From contig OU015490.1 of NCBI GenBank assembly GCA_907164885.2, forward strand, positions 235,178,332 through 235,242,331: a stretch of 64,000 bases of DNA. Direction: 5' to 3'. Both the position numbers and the translations under genes were made by a program. Source of the DNA: Dolomedes plantarius. Its lineage: Eukaryota > Arthropoda > Arachnida > Araneae > Dolomedidae. Positions 1 to 11,099 of the stretch are shown in pieces; the stretch's first letter is position 1; each line of letters starts with the position of its first letter. A model generated the notes under the pieces. That model was not told the DNA's origin and did not search any database. It saw only the letters and a program-made list of their open reading frames with translations.

Positions 1-126
1 AGGGACCTCTTTCCTTTCGAACCACAGTCAGGGATGAACATAAATAAGTTGTTTTCATATTTTGAGCAAAAATGTTTACTGGCCCATCTGTCATAAAAAG
101 AGAAAGTTAAATCTATTTCAAAATTC

Positions 127-932
127 TTGAAAGGGGAGGCTCTTACTGCTTTCGTAAATTCCTGCTTACATATTCAGGAATGGACAGAATTAAAGAATAC
201 TTTTCAAGAATTATTCTTTGAGACAGATAGTGCGGAATTCTCGGAATTTTCTAATCTAAAATTTGAATATTATGCGGACTTAACAAAATATTTTCATAAA
301 AAAATTGATGTAGGAAAAAATTGGGATTAACACAGAAGTTAATACTAAAAGGATTAACACAAGGCTTAAATGCTCATATGAGAATGACCATAGCTGCAAA
401 TCCTCCTCAAACAACGAAAGAATGGTTAGTGTTGGCTACTAAGCTAATTAAAATAAATAATGAAGGAAACAGATCTAACCAAAGGAATCGGGATAACTTT
501 TTTAACCCCAGATTTGAGAATAGGCCCCATTTTAGACAGAATTACTATAACCAACCTCAAGTTAGGATTAATTATAGTCCGCCTCATCAATTTAGACAAA
601 AATACTCTTCCCAGCCTCAATTCAGGCCTAATAATAATCAATTTAGACCTAATTATAGTCAGCAGCAGCAATTCAGACAATGGCAGCCCAAAGGGAACCA
701 CAACTTGAATAGGAATTTTTCACATAGACCCAATAACCAAATTATTCACCATCAACAATATTCAAATTTACCACCTAGACCTTGTCGAAAATGTTCTAAC
801 TTTGGCATAAGTAACGCCTATCATTGGGAACAGAATTGCTCCATTAATGAGAGATTTGATAAGATGTCAGTGTCAGACAAAAGGCAGCAATATGATGAAC
901 CTAAATTTGAAAGGGATCAGGAGCTAGAATGA
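127..932 (+). pseudogene. Gag remnant of the gypsy-type element
   Basis: Two overlapping frames (127-330 and 321-932) together read as a retrotransposon Gag, the structural protein that packages element RNA. The join near 321-330 implies a frameshift. The second part is rich in Asn, Gln, Arg, Phe and Tyr, with repeated 'QFR' units around 590-690, a low-complexity nucleic-acid-binding tail. At 778-840 a cysteine/histidine cluster (C-x2-C-x9-H-x4-C) resembles a retroviral zinc knuckle with an enlarged second spacing. Gag probably began upstream of 127, where the frame is broken. Identification rests on this composition and on the protease and RT that follow. Confidence 0.6.
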
Positions 933-1021
933 CAATTACTGTCATTGAGGGGGGAAATTATCAGAAATCATGCGGATGATAAATCAAAAGGACTATATAA
1001 ATGTGAAAAACAGGGATTTTA

Positions 1022-1384
1022 AATTGTGTGATTGACACTACTCCGACCATTAGTCTGATGTCACAAAAACTGGTCAATCAAGGTGAACTGAAATGTTATT
1101 CAAGCTCTCCAATTAAGGTCAGACAAGCTGAGGTTGAGATCTTAATTACAACTAAATGTTTGTTGACTTTAAAATTGCGGAAACTAACTAGAAATATTTC
1201 TGTATATGTTTTGGATAATGACTTGCCTTATCTTATTTTGGGACTTCCTGAATGTAAAAAATTTAAAATAGTAATTGATTGTAACCAAATGTGTATGCTC
1301 CAAAATAGAACTCCTTTGGAATTGGTTAATATTTGTGGTAGGAGTAAAGTTTCATTACATCTACAAAATAAATTTGATAATTAG
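1022..1384 (+). pseudogene. Aspartic protease remnant of the gypsy-type element
   Basis: This about 120-residue frame lies between gag and RT, where retroelement proteases sit. The expected catalytic Asp-Thr/Ser-Gly triad is present as Asp-Thr-Thr in 'CVIDTTPTISLM' near 1027-1060, so the essential Gly is lost. The later 'LILGLPECKKF' (about 1231-1265) matches the conserved C-terminal 'ILG' strand of retropepsins. The enzyme would cleave the Gag-Pol polyprotein; this copy would be inactive. The family assignment is by motif only. Confidence 0.6.
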
Positions 1385-1387
1385 CAT

Positions 1388-2502
1388 GTGTATAATAATA
1401 GTAATGGTCATGAAATTGAAAATTCTGATGTGTTTAATCCTTATGAAGAGAGCTCACAGAAAGAAAATGATATTTTCTGTATTGATTATGATGTAAGTGA
1501 AAATTTTAATGAACATTCTGGTAAAATAAAAGCAGAAAATACCTCAAATTATGAAAATGTTGATATTGAGGGTCAAATAAAGGATTTAAATGTTGATAAA
1601 GAATTAAAAGATTTATTGCACAAAAATAATAAACTGTTTTCAACTAATAAATATGACATAGGCAAAGTAAGAATGGAGCCCCAAAGAATAATAATAAATT
1701 CTGATTTACCAGTGAGTTTAAGATCATACAGGACTTCGCCAATTGAGGAAAAAGAGATCAGACCCAAATTAAAAATTTGTTAGAAGCAGGAATCATAAAA
1801 GAATCACATATTTCATATTCAAGTCCTGTGACTTTGGCAAAAAAGAGAGATGAAGGAAAAACTAGACTTTGTATTGACTTCAGAAAACAAAATTTAATCA
1901 CTATCACAGATGCAGAACCCTTACCCAGAATTGACATTCTTGACAAATTAAGCAAAGCTAAGTACTTTTCAACTTTGGATCTTACCTCAGGGTATTGACA
2001 TGTACCCGTTCACCCAAAAGATACTGAGAAATTAGCATTTGCTACTACTTTTGGCTTATATGAGTGGCTAAGACTTCCAAATTGGCTTAAAGAATGCCCC
2101 TGCAATATTCAATAGTACTATTAGGAGAATTTTAGATAAATATAAAGTTAACTTTGCATGCCACTATTTGGATGATATTATAATTTTTTCAGACTCCAAA
2201 GAACAACACCTTGAACATTTAAATCAACTGTTTAACATTTTTAAAAAGAGAACATCAAGTTAAAATTAGCTAAATGTACTTTTCTGCAGCATCAAATTAA
2301 TTTTCTTGGATATAATGTAACAAATGGGATAATTACCCCAGACAACATTAACATTGAAAAAATAAAGTGTTTGAAACCACCAACTAATGTAAAAGAACTC
2401 CAAAGATTCTTGGACTCAATAAATGTGTATAATAAATTTATTTCAAAATATGCAAAAGTAAGACATCCATTAAATACATTATTGAAAAGGGATCAAAATG
2501 GG
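1388..2502 (+). pseudogene. Reverse transcriptase remnant, 5' part (Ty3/gypsy type)
   Basis: The frame at 1388-1783 encodes the linker and RT entry region. It then shifts to 1777-1998, where RT motifs are clear: 'SPVTLAKKRDEGKTRLCIDF' (fingers), 'PLPRIDILDKLSKAKYFS' and 'TLDLTSGY' (first catalytic Asp). A TGA follows GY at 1996-1998, and further frameshifts break 'FGLYEWLRLP' to 'APAIFN'. The catalytic box is intact as 'HYLDDIIIFSDS' at about 2162-2197. The thumb region continues to about 2500, where an 0.77-kb insertion begins. RT would copy element RNA into cDNA in cytoplasmic particles. With several frame breaks this copy cannot make an enzyme. Confidence 0.85.
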
Positions 2503-3274
2503 TGTCGAAACGTTTTGAAACGCTTATTAACTTTTGCTACAATATTACTATTAAAGCCTGCTTTGCCATTCGAATACTTAAACGCATTAGGGAGCCGTTC
2601 CCTCAATAATTTTCCAGGGGTAGATAGTCCCCCAGACATTAACTTCTTTCTCAAAAAATGTCCACCCTTTTGGTCACGTTAACAGCATTCATCGCTTATC
2701 AGCGGAAACAGAAAATACCAATGTTAATCCCTTAAAATGGGTTGCCTAACGCTTGGTGAAAATATTCTCCATTTATCCCCTTCCCCTTGTAGAACACACA
2801 AAATAACCCTTTGCCTTATAGCTTTGGCGACCGCTGGGTCGCCAAGTTCCAGATGTTTTCCTCTTCACGTCACGTGACGGGGCCAGCACAGGAGCGAAGT
2901 TTGAATTGCAGTAACAGATATCGTCTAGTCCCTGCCAACTAAAGATGTTTCTACCATTCCAGATTCCGAGGCCCAGGCCGAAAGTTCTCCGGCAAATATC
3001 GGCGATTCCATCCCGGCTTCATGAACGATGTAACTTTATGTAAAAACGGCACTAAGCCACCGGCCCTAAGCCCCATCTAGTTTAATTTAAAATAAATTAT
3101 GAGGTACTTCATTTTAAAAATCGACTTGTTGTTGTCACATTCTTTTTGTATTTTTTCAGAATAACAAGTTATGGCCATTTGTAATGCCACGCCAGAGTAT
3201 TAAATGTGGCTCCACCTTCATCTTTCCAAGGCATCATAATTTTTAGTACCACATCTCACAATTTTAGTGCCACA
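2503..3274 (+). mobile_element. Solo LTR-like insertion inside RT/RNase H
   Basis: A 772-bp block begins TGTCGAAACG and ends AGTGCCACA, the TG...CA ends of an LTR. It is flanked by a direct repeat ATGGG at 2498-2502 and 3275-3279. The coding sequence resumes immediately after it (W-S-D-R-C-Q-E-A-F, about 3281-3308), so the block is an insertion. It has no coding capacity, is less AT-rich than its host, and contains a polyadenylation-like AATAAA near 3092. These traits fit a solo LTR left by recombination between two LTRs of a second retrotransposon. Gypsy or BEL origin cannot be decided without its internal region. Confidence 0.75.
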
Positions 3275-3279
3275 ATGGG

Positions 3280-3744
3280 GATGGTCAGACAGGTGCCAAG
3301 AAGCTTTTGACTCTTAAGAACTTATTGATTTGTAAACCAATAGTGCATTTTTATGATGAAACCAAGGACTGTCATCTACTGGTGGATGCCAGTAAACACC
3401 AAATTGGAGCTGTTCTAAAGCAGTCAGGTGAAGATGGGGTGTTACATCCCATAGCGTATCATTCACGTTTTTTAAAAAAATATGAGGTAAATTACTCAAT
3501 CACGGAACTTTAATGCCTTGCATAGTTGATAGTCTAGATAGGTTTTATCACTATCTCCATGGGAGGAAATTTACAATTCACACTGACCATGCAGGCTTTG
3601 GTCTGGCTGAGGAACATTAAAAATCTTAGAGGAAGACTTTTTCGTTTGTCACTAAAATTAAATATGTTTGACTATGAAATAAAATATCAGCGCGGAATTG
3701 CAAACATTGAGGCCGACATGCTTTACAGAAACCCTATTTCATAA
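3280..3744 (+). pseudogene. RNase H remnant of the gypsy-type element
   Basis: Reading starts in one frame ('WSDRCQEAFDS', 3281-3313) and moves to 3307-3513 after a one-base loss. It contains 'CHLLVDASKHQIGAVLKQ' (catalytic Asp region of retrotransposon RNase H) and 'HPIAYHSRFLKKYEVNYS', the typical 'Y-x-S-R-x-L' and catalytic Glu region. A second frame (3559-3744) carries the end of the domain ('FRLSLKLNMFDYEIKYQRG', then 'NIEADMLYRNP', normally N-x-x-AD-x-LSR). The enzyme degrades the RNA strand of the RNA-DNA hybrid during reverse transcription. Here it is broken by at least two frameshifts. Confidence 0.8.
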
Positions 3745-3949
3745 CCTAGTCAACAAATAAATCACTTAATCGAATTGCAAAAAATTGTGGATTTTCAAAA
3801 TAAAGACAATGTGCAGGGACTTAAATATAAAAAACTAAATGATGTAATTTACGTGAGAAAGAAGGTTTTTTTAAAATGTAGTACCATTTTCATTGAGATT
3901 AGAGATTTTAAAAAGAGCCCATTAGGACTTTGGACATCCTTGAATAAAT

Positions 3950-5750
3950 AAAAGAATGCAACTGCTTACACCCCAATATTATTGACCCAAAATCACTGAG
4001 GACATTAGTAATTATGTTAAACATTGCCATACTTGTCAATTAAACAAAAAGAAAAGACAGAAAAGGTTTAGATTGCTGCAAGAAGTACCTCCGACAGACC
4101 AACCCTTCGAGTCCTTAATTTTGGACACAGTAGGCGGATTTAATTACTATAATTCCACAAAGAAATACTTACATTTGATAATTGACCATGCAGCGCGTTA
4201 TATTTGGGCTTTTCCATCAAAAAGCGTAACTACTGAAACTTATACAAATTGCTTAAAACAAATATTCCAAATTCAAACACCAAAAAAATTGCTAACTGAC
4301 AGAAACGTAGCTTTTACATGTTCAAAATTTAGAAGGTTTTTAGAGCATAACAATGTGAAACAATTACCGACGACGGCTCACCATCCACAAACCAACTGCA
4401 AGGTAGATAGAGTAAATCAAACAATAATTACTAGATTAAGGTGCAAAGTACATAACTCAAGAAGTAAAATTCCTTGGACAACCCTGTTAAATGAAGTAAT
4501 TAATGAATACAACCATACGCCTCATTCAGTTACCCAAATGACCCCAGCTTACCTACTTTTTGGAACATTACCTTATGAACCTCATGTTAGAAAACAAGAC
4601 TTTTACCCGTAGGTGGATGGGGCGAGAAAATTAGCTAAAGACAGAACAATCCAGTACCATAGTAGGAATAAGGTCAGATATGATGCGCGTTTTGTAGAAT
4701 CTAAATTTAATGTTGGAGATTTAGTATTATTAGAAGAATTCCAATACTATAGGCGCTAATTACCTAGAAACAATGAATGCATGCATGGGTTGGAACAAGC
4801 AAGGAATACAACGCATTGACCTTAAACATACATTTATTTGATAACCCAAATTTCGATTAACTTGTCAGAGCTATTAATATAACAATCCGTTTCATATTAA
4901 CAATTTTGACATAGAGAACCCAGAAGCAGAGGCAAACTATATAGTCAAATATGATTTTTAAAGTCTATTGGGGAGGCACTTACTATAACGGATGTATGCA
5001 GTGATGATCGTAGCATCGGCGACCGGGACCCAGTATCATCTCCAGTGTAGGAACACCTTGGCGGGATATTCGCACTTCTCCAAGGCTCTGGGGCAGACGA
5101 GAGTGTCTAACATCTAACTCTCAGGAACCCAATCTAAAAATCCGTCTCCTTCTTTTCCAATTCCTTCCGTCCTTAGCGGAGCTGTTGTCCGTTTACAGGG
5201 GGGCCATTCTGGCACGCCCCTCACTTTCATTGGGCAGTGGGCTGTTTTTCTTTCAGTGGTTACTACCCCAATTGGTTCTTTATTACACCGCCTCTGTCGC
5301 CTCTGTCCATAGTCTATGAAGTACCTCCCCCAACATAATTTTATTTTGCAAAACAACTTTGACCCTTCTCATCTGACATTTTTACTGTGGGCCATAAAAT
5401 AAAGACCTTCCATCTTGTAAAATTTAGACTTTAGATCGCTATCACTGGCCACACCGACAGCTATTCTTCTATTTTTTATTGGTTTACAATCCTGTATTTA
5501 CCCCTGCCTCTGCATCCTTTATAATACATTCTTTATTGGCCACACACCGTGGGGAATTATACCATTTTCACTTCTACAAATACCCTAACACGAGAAAGTT
5601 AAACTCACCCTATTCTAGACCCTACACCATTTTAAGACAAATGTCAAAAGTTAATTACGAAATTGATTGACCAAACTTTCACACCAAACAAAATTCTGAA
5701 AATGTCCATGCTTGCAAATTAAGATACTATAATGCATCAGATAAATTGTA
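3950..5750 (+). pseudogene. Integrase remnant, interrupted by an LTR insertion
   Basis: A degraded N-terminal zinc domain ('YVKHCHTCQLNKKKR', about 4012-4057) precedes a 179-aa core frame at 4073-4612. Core motifs are 'SLILDTVGGF' (first catalytic Asp), 'KLLTDRNVAF' (second Asp) and 'HPQTNCKVDRVNQTI', where the normal catalytic Glu of 'GKVERVNQT' reads Asp. After a stop at 4612 the C-terminal domain continues ('ARFVESKFNVGDLVLLEE', about 4686-4738). It is split at 4747 by an insertion and resumes at 5584 with 'PYSRPYTILRQMSKVNYEID'. The frame is continuous across the junction if the insertion and one copy of its duplication are ignored. Integrase would insert element cDNA into the genome; this copy is dead. 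Confidence 0.85.
4748..5578 (+). mobile_element. Solo LTR-like insertion inside integrase
   Basis: An 831-bp non-coding block is flanked by AATAC at 4743-4747 and 5579-5583. The integrase C-terminal coding sequence reads in frame straight across it. It starts TATAGG and ends CTACA; if the first bases were TGTAGG, the ends would be the usual LTR TG...CA with inverted TGTAG/CTACA, so a one-base decay is likely. A polyadenylation-like AATAAA lies near 5397. It differs from the insertion at 2503-3274, so two different families hit this element. The 80-aa minus-strand open frame at 5114-5356 has no recognised domain and is probably chance. Confidence 0.65.
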
Positions 5751-7837
5751 ACTATACCAAGAATAATGACAAACAATAGATCCATTTTTCTTTTTTTTAT
5801 GCTTAACATCATTATTTTTTTATTCCATATAAGTAATTATGTTTTGTCCTATTAAAGATAAAACTTTTGAAAAATAAACTGTCTTACTTAAACTTCCTTC
5901 TTAAGAATACTATTATATGTGAATTTTTTTGGATCTGAAATTAAACACCGACTATGACATTTCTACTTCTTTTACCTTTCAGTAAAATTCCTCCTTCTCG
6001 AATGCCCTTTCCTATCACCCACTCTCCAAGCGCGTTGGATGTCATCCCAGCTGTTTATGATCTTTTTATTTTTTTTTGTTATTTGTTTTTAATTCATCAA
6101 ATCAGTCACTTAAAGTGCTGAAAACCATATGCTTGAGTAATGACTAAAACAGGCCTTGGGATGGCCACTCCTTTTTCCTCCCAATTCTAAATTACACTCC
6201 CACAGGTATGACATTTGCACATTTTTCCTGTTTCTTCATCTTTGCCCTATGCAATATGCTGTTTTTCCTGGCTGTCATATCCTGTCGGAAGAATAACGGT
6301 TGGTCCACTGTACCGCCATTATTTCCTCCTTATTAGACGGCGTACAATAGGGAGAAAGAAAATCCACTTGCTACACAAACATAAACACAAACCCAAAACT
6401 ACTTAGAGGTAGGACTAAGTAAAAGTTTGAAACTAAGAGTTTGGGTGACACACATACAACAAGGTACCTTCAACATAAAGAATTGGATCCAGATAAACTT
6501 ATAATAAGTGTACACAGATGAATAGTAAATACATAATTTGAAAATAAAGGGGAAAATATTCAGAATAAGTAAATGAAGTTAGAATAAATATGAATAGAAT
6601 AACTAATGAATATTGAATAGAGAATTCTTATTGAATAAGTAAATAATGTTGAAACAATGAGTATAATGAATATTGAAATGAGAATAATGAGAAAGATAAA
6701 GACATAAAACTAAAAATAATGAATGAGAATTTCATATATTGAGAATTTCGATATGATTGAGTTTTTTCTTATAGTATCATAAATGTTCTGTAAATTTTTA
6801 TATACAATTTATATATTAGAAATGTGATTTTTATTATTCAATGTCATACAAAATAGTGTTTTGTTAAAAGTGAAAAGTTTGTGTAATTACATTTGTAATA
6901 AAGGACACAGCAATTATAAGAGACTGTGATTAGATACTCCTTGAGGAGTTGGATAAACCTGAAACAATATTCCTTTTCTGTAACCTACTGTCCAAGATGA
7001 TGAAACTTTCTTTAATAAAAATGGACAGACGAACTATGTATGGACAGATATTCCTGTCATTTTTTTCGGGACTCACTCCATGGTAGTGAATTATACAGAG
7101 AAATGTTATACAGGCTACGTTTTGAATTGTGTCAAGTTAAACTTTAATTACTTAATTTTTTTTTGTTTTGTTTATTATTCTTGCTGCTCAATTTTATTAT
7201 CTGTATGAGTCGACTCGAAGTTAAATTGAAGTTATGTTCAGTGTATATTTGAAGTGAAAATGTTTTGGTAATTTACAAATTTTTGTACTTAGTTAATTTT
7301 TTTTTCTGAGATTTTGTTGTGTGGGGAGACGTCCCTATGCAACAGGTTTCAAAACAATGCTTATGTAGAGTTTCAATGTTATTATTATGGTTATTTTTTA
7401 ATGTGAATTTTAAATATTTTTTAACAATTTGGTCATAATGTCCTGTCATTTTATCACTTGATTAATTTTTGTTGTTGTTAATTCTAACTTTTACTGATAA
7501 CACGTACAGAAACTATTCCAAATTTTTGGTAATGCCCAGCTTTCTCCCTCATCTGAGTAAGTCTGTTCTCCAATGCAGGCATTGTTGGTCAGCCTCTTCT
7601 CGGACGGGGGGGGGGATATTCTATAATATTAAAAAGCTAGTAATTTCTTAATTCAATACTCGTAACATGTAAAAACTATTAATTCTTCACTTTAGTATTC
7701 AAAATTACATCCCCCTCTTTAATCTCTTAAATTATTTAATTCCCTTTAGTCATTCGTGTTAAATTCCGAAAAATAATTCCAAATTTCAGTATTGTCGTCC
7801 CAGTAAAACTTATGTAGAAACCCATATTAATAGCCTT
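5751..7837. other. AT-rich non-coding stretch
   Basis: No gene was recognised. Short frames (for example 6215-6406, 63 aa) have no motif. A zone at 6540-6760 is an (A/G)-rich simple-like sequence built on 'gaataa' and 'gagaataatga' words. The 3' LTR of the preceding gypsy element might lie here in decayed form, but no repeat partner is visible in the window. Confidence 0.4.
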
Positions 7838-8127
7838 TGTAACCCCGGGCGATTTTATTGAAGATGGCTGACTTTTTAACGAAATTAGACGCTTCGCGGC
7901 GTCCATAAAAAATTAGATCAGAACCGCACAAAAACAAATAACTTTTAACCAATGAGCCATTAAGTTACACCTCTCTGTCACGTGATGAGGTGAACTAATA
8001 AAACTAGCTGTTGCCTAAATTTAGAGGCACTCCTGTACTTTCCCTTGCTACATTCATCCCGGCGGAGTCGCCAGCGATTAAATAAATATGTAGTTCACGT
8101 AACTTGTGTCAACGCCTGATTCTATCA
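7838..8127 (+). mobile_element. Candidate solo LTR
   Basis: A 290-bp GC-richer island begins TGTAACCCCGGGCG and ends TTCTATCA, giving TG...CA ends. It is flanked by GCCTT (7833-7837) and GCCTG (8128-8132), a possible 5-bp target duplication with one mismatch. It holds an ATTAAATAAATA polyadenylation-like tract near 8078. No internal retroelement sequence is attached. The call depends mainly on the ends and the imperfect duplication. Confidence 0.4.
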
Positions 8128-8229
8128 GCCTGAGTATCGTTCCAGTAATCCAGAGAACTAAAATGTTTTCACCGTGGTATGAGGTTACGGCATCTTCAGG
8201 GCAATGACCGGCGGCCTTTTTCCCCATAT

Positions 8230-8252
8230 CACACACACACACACACACACAT

Positions 8253-8305
<53 letters not shown>
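8230..8305. repeat. Compound microsatellite (CA)n then (TA)n
   Basis: About 14 CA units (8230-8258, one interruption) run directly into about 23 TA units (8259-8305). Confidence 0.95.
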
Positions 8306-8306
<1 letters not shown>

Positions 8307-8417
8307 CTAAATTTAACAGAGCTAGATAATTATAAGAAGAATGTAGAGAAAAACAATACAGAAATTTTTGTCTACATTCTTCTTATAATTACCTAGCTCT
8401 GCTAAATTTAGTTATAT
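8301..8417. repeat. Near-perfect inverted repeat (hairpin)
   Basis: Arms of 47 nt at 8301-8347 and 8371-8417 are reverse complements apart from two transition differences and enclose a 23-nt spacer. The left arm begins inside the (TA)n tract. It could be a small foldback MITE that inserted at TA, or a palindrome formed by local inversion. Confidence 0.85.
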
Positions 8418-8578
8418 TTGCCTTTTTCAATGTAAAGATATGCAGCAACTGCGCAATCTTTTGTTGAAGAGTTATTTATGTTTTCAATGATAGGGTAGAT
8501 TTTGAGTTAATTTGTTTGGCAGTCTATGCCCGCCTTTTTATTATTATTTTATTTTATTTTATTCTTTAGCTTATGTTG

Positions 8579-8579
<1 letters not shown>

Positions 8580-8657
<78 letters not shown>

Positions 8658-8659
8658 TT
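8580..8659. repeat. (TA)n microsatellite
   Basis: An almost pure TA run of about 38 units, with one 'ac' interruption near its 3' end. Confidence 0.95.
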
Positions 8660-10675
8660 ATAGAAGGAAAACCTCATTTAAAGTGCCATGTTTGGATACT
8701 TTAACAAAATAGGTGTCAAATGATATGACTATCATCAAAAGACCGTTTTTATTTATCTCATTGGAGTTTTTATTTAACGTATGTGAATATATTCATAGTG
8801 GGCACTTTAACACAACTTCAGAATGATATTGATTTAAAGCTTTTTAACATTCCATTAGAATACTTATCCTTCAAATATCTCTCTTCATTCGGTTCAGTTT
8901 TAGTAGGTTTAATTTTTAATATTACTTGATAGAACAATCTGTAGGAAAAAATAAAACATTTCTAAATATAGTGTGGATGAAAAGAAAAAAGTTGATGATG
9001 AATAGAGTGATAGTCACTCTTTAAAAAAAGGTAATAATAAAACATACGCTTATGCTTGTAATAAAAGTAATATTTTGTGCTTACGAAAAAAAAAAGTGGT
9101 GCCAAATTTAATTAGATAGAAATATAAAAATTACGTCTTAGAACCGTATAAAGTTTCTTTTCAGAGTAAAAAAATAAATGACTAGGAATGAAAAAAAATT
9201 CAGTTGAGAAGGTGGCTCTACGATAAGACCTAAAAATGTAATAATAGAGCAATTCATTTTCTGACTTTATCTTTAAAAAGAAGAAGAAAACTTATTCAGT
9301 TCTCTACAGTTAGGAGGCCTTTTTTAATTCTTTGAATACTTGAAAGGATTAATTTTACTCACAAAAATAGACAAAAATGCAGTAGGTTCATTTACTAGAG
9401 ACAGATGGAAAACGAATGAGACCTACATAAGTCAGTCATTGCCCTCAGAAATGATTGCGCAAGTTGTTTCGATGATCTTCAGGAGAACAAAAAATATTTC
9501 CTAATTAACGACATTGAGACTTATGAAGTTACGGAAAAAATTTACTTAATTTGTTTTTGAAAAATATCTGGAGATTTAGAAATGTACGATATTTAAGCTA
9601 AAGTAATAAAACGTAATGGTAGCTGTCAAGGTAGTTATGTGAACTGAGAAAGAAAAAAAAGCGATGCTCAATCAGTTGAAATTTATATTGGAGAGTGAGT
9701 AGACAAACAAATAATTACGGATTGCTTAGATAAAAAGTAACCTAGAGATGAAAAGAAAACATTTGTGACAAAGAAGGACATTGACATAAATAGCTCAAAT
9801 TGCTGTTTAGAAAAAGAAGATAAATGTATAACAAGCTTTTATTGATCCTAGCCAATATTAATCATCGCTTTTTTGAGAGAATTGGATTACCACGAAAAAA
9901 ACAAGAAAGGAAAAAGACGCAGAGTTAATGCAAAACAGAGCACTGAAAAAAACTTGGTAATATTAAGCAGAGATATCAGATATAGGGCATAATGCAAAGT
10001 ATAATGAAATTTAAACTAAGGATATTAAACAATGTGAAATAGCAATTTGCATGGTGTCAATTTCATAAAATCCTCAATTATGAAATTGAATATCTTGAAA
10101 ATGTTTATTCATAAGCATTAAAATATATCTATTTTGAATCTGTTCGAAAATTTTTGTTTACTGAATATTCACAAGGAACTCCCTACCTTTAATTGTTTTT
10201 TCAAAATGATAAACGGCTCTGTTGCCTTCAAACGTAAAATTCGAACCGGTGATTCCAAATTTCAGAGGCCATTCCCCCATTTCTTTACAGTTTCTTTTGT
10301 AGTGTTTTATAAGACAAAGCTTATTTTTAAGCCAATATTCATTATTCTACAGCTCTAAAAAATAAATAATTTTCTCTTAGATGCATTTAATCTGTTTTGG
10401 AATCGTCCTGTTTCGGAAACACTGAGCTTCAATCACACTTGACTCTCAGGAAGGATATCATACATGTTTCATCAAAACTGTTTGCGATTATACCGCTGAA
10501 ATTTGTAATTCTAAAAAAAAAAATTCGTGAATTCCCTCTGAAATGTCGATACGTGTTTTTAAGGTTCGGAGACTTCTGAGCCCTCTATTAATTCGAAACG
10601 TAACGTGAGATATGTAATCAAATTTTGAATCCTCCTTGAACATAAAATGATTAGCGTGTGTTTTATTCCCTTTAA
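8660..10675. other. AT-rich non-coding stretch
   Basis: No coding region, RNA gene or repeat was recognised. The longest open frame (10134-10358, 74 aa) has no motif. Confidence 0.5.
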
Positions 10676-11095
10676 GGCTGCCGTGTACTAACCCTATTGG
10701 ATTCGTTCACCTCGATGTTATCCTATGGAGAATATTTGTCTAAGGTTTACGGGCTAGGATTAAAAAATATTTTTTAAAATTTTACTCTGTAACACAGAAA
10801 CAAATTTTACACTTGGGGTATTTTTCGTTTTTTTTTTAAATAATACAGATAATGTTTTGAAATTTAAATTATTTGGGGAAAAACCTGGTATAGTGTATTT
10901 TAAACGTTCCTGAATTCCTTTGGTGGACGAAATTTATAAAATGAATTCTGCTGCAAGGTGCAGAAAAGTTCAGGCTCTCAAAAAATATCTTTTTTATTTG
11001 ATTACCAGCATTTATGTAGCTGTAAATAGTAGACAAACTTATCCATAGGTTAACGTTGAGGTGAACGAATCCAATAGGATTACTACACAGCAGCA
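10676..11095. mobile_element. Foldback MITE with about 65-bp terminal inverted repeats
   Basis: The 66-bp left end (10676-10741) and the 65-bp right end (11031-11095) are reverse complements at most positions; both contain TATTGGATTCGTTCACCTC or its complement. The whole is 420 bp without coding capacity. It is preceded by TTAA (10672-10675) and followed by TTAG (11096-11099), which would fit a decayed TTAA target as used by piggyBac-type elements. The superfamily is inferred only from those four bases. Confidence 0.7.
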
Positions 11096-11099
11096 TTAG

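Larger units (their letters stand above)
1..5750 (+). mobile_element. Degenerate Ty3/gypsy-type LTR retrotransposon (internal region)
   Basis: The segment reads in the canonical order gag, protease, reverse transcriptase, RNase H, integrase, which is the Ty3/gypsy order (in Ty1/copia the integrase precedes RT). All five domains carry stops or frameshifts, so the copy is dead. Two foreign blocks interrupt it, at 2503-3274 and 4748-5578; the flanking coding sequence continues across both. The 5' LTR lies outside the window. No matching 3' LTR was recognised after the integrase end near 5750, and the sequence fades into AT-rich DNA. Coordinates of the 3' limit are approximate. Confidence 0.85.

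Noticed and set aside
5114..5356. 80-aa minus-strand frame in the second LTR-like insertion
   Set aside because: Located inside a non-coding block with LTR traits; no recognisable motif.
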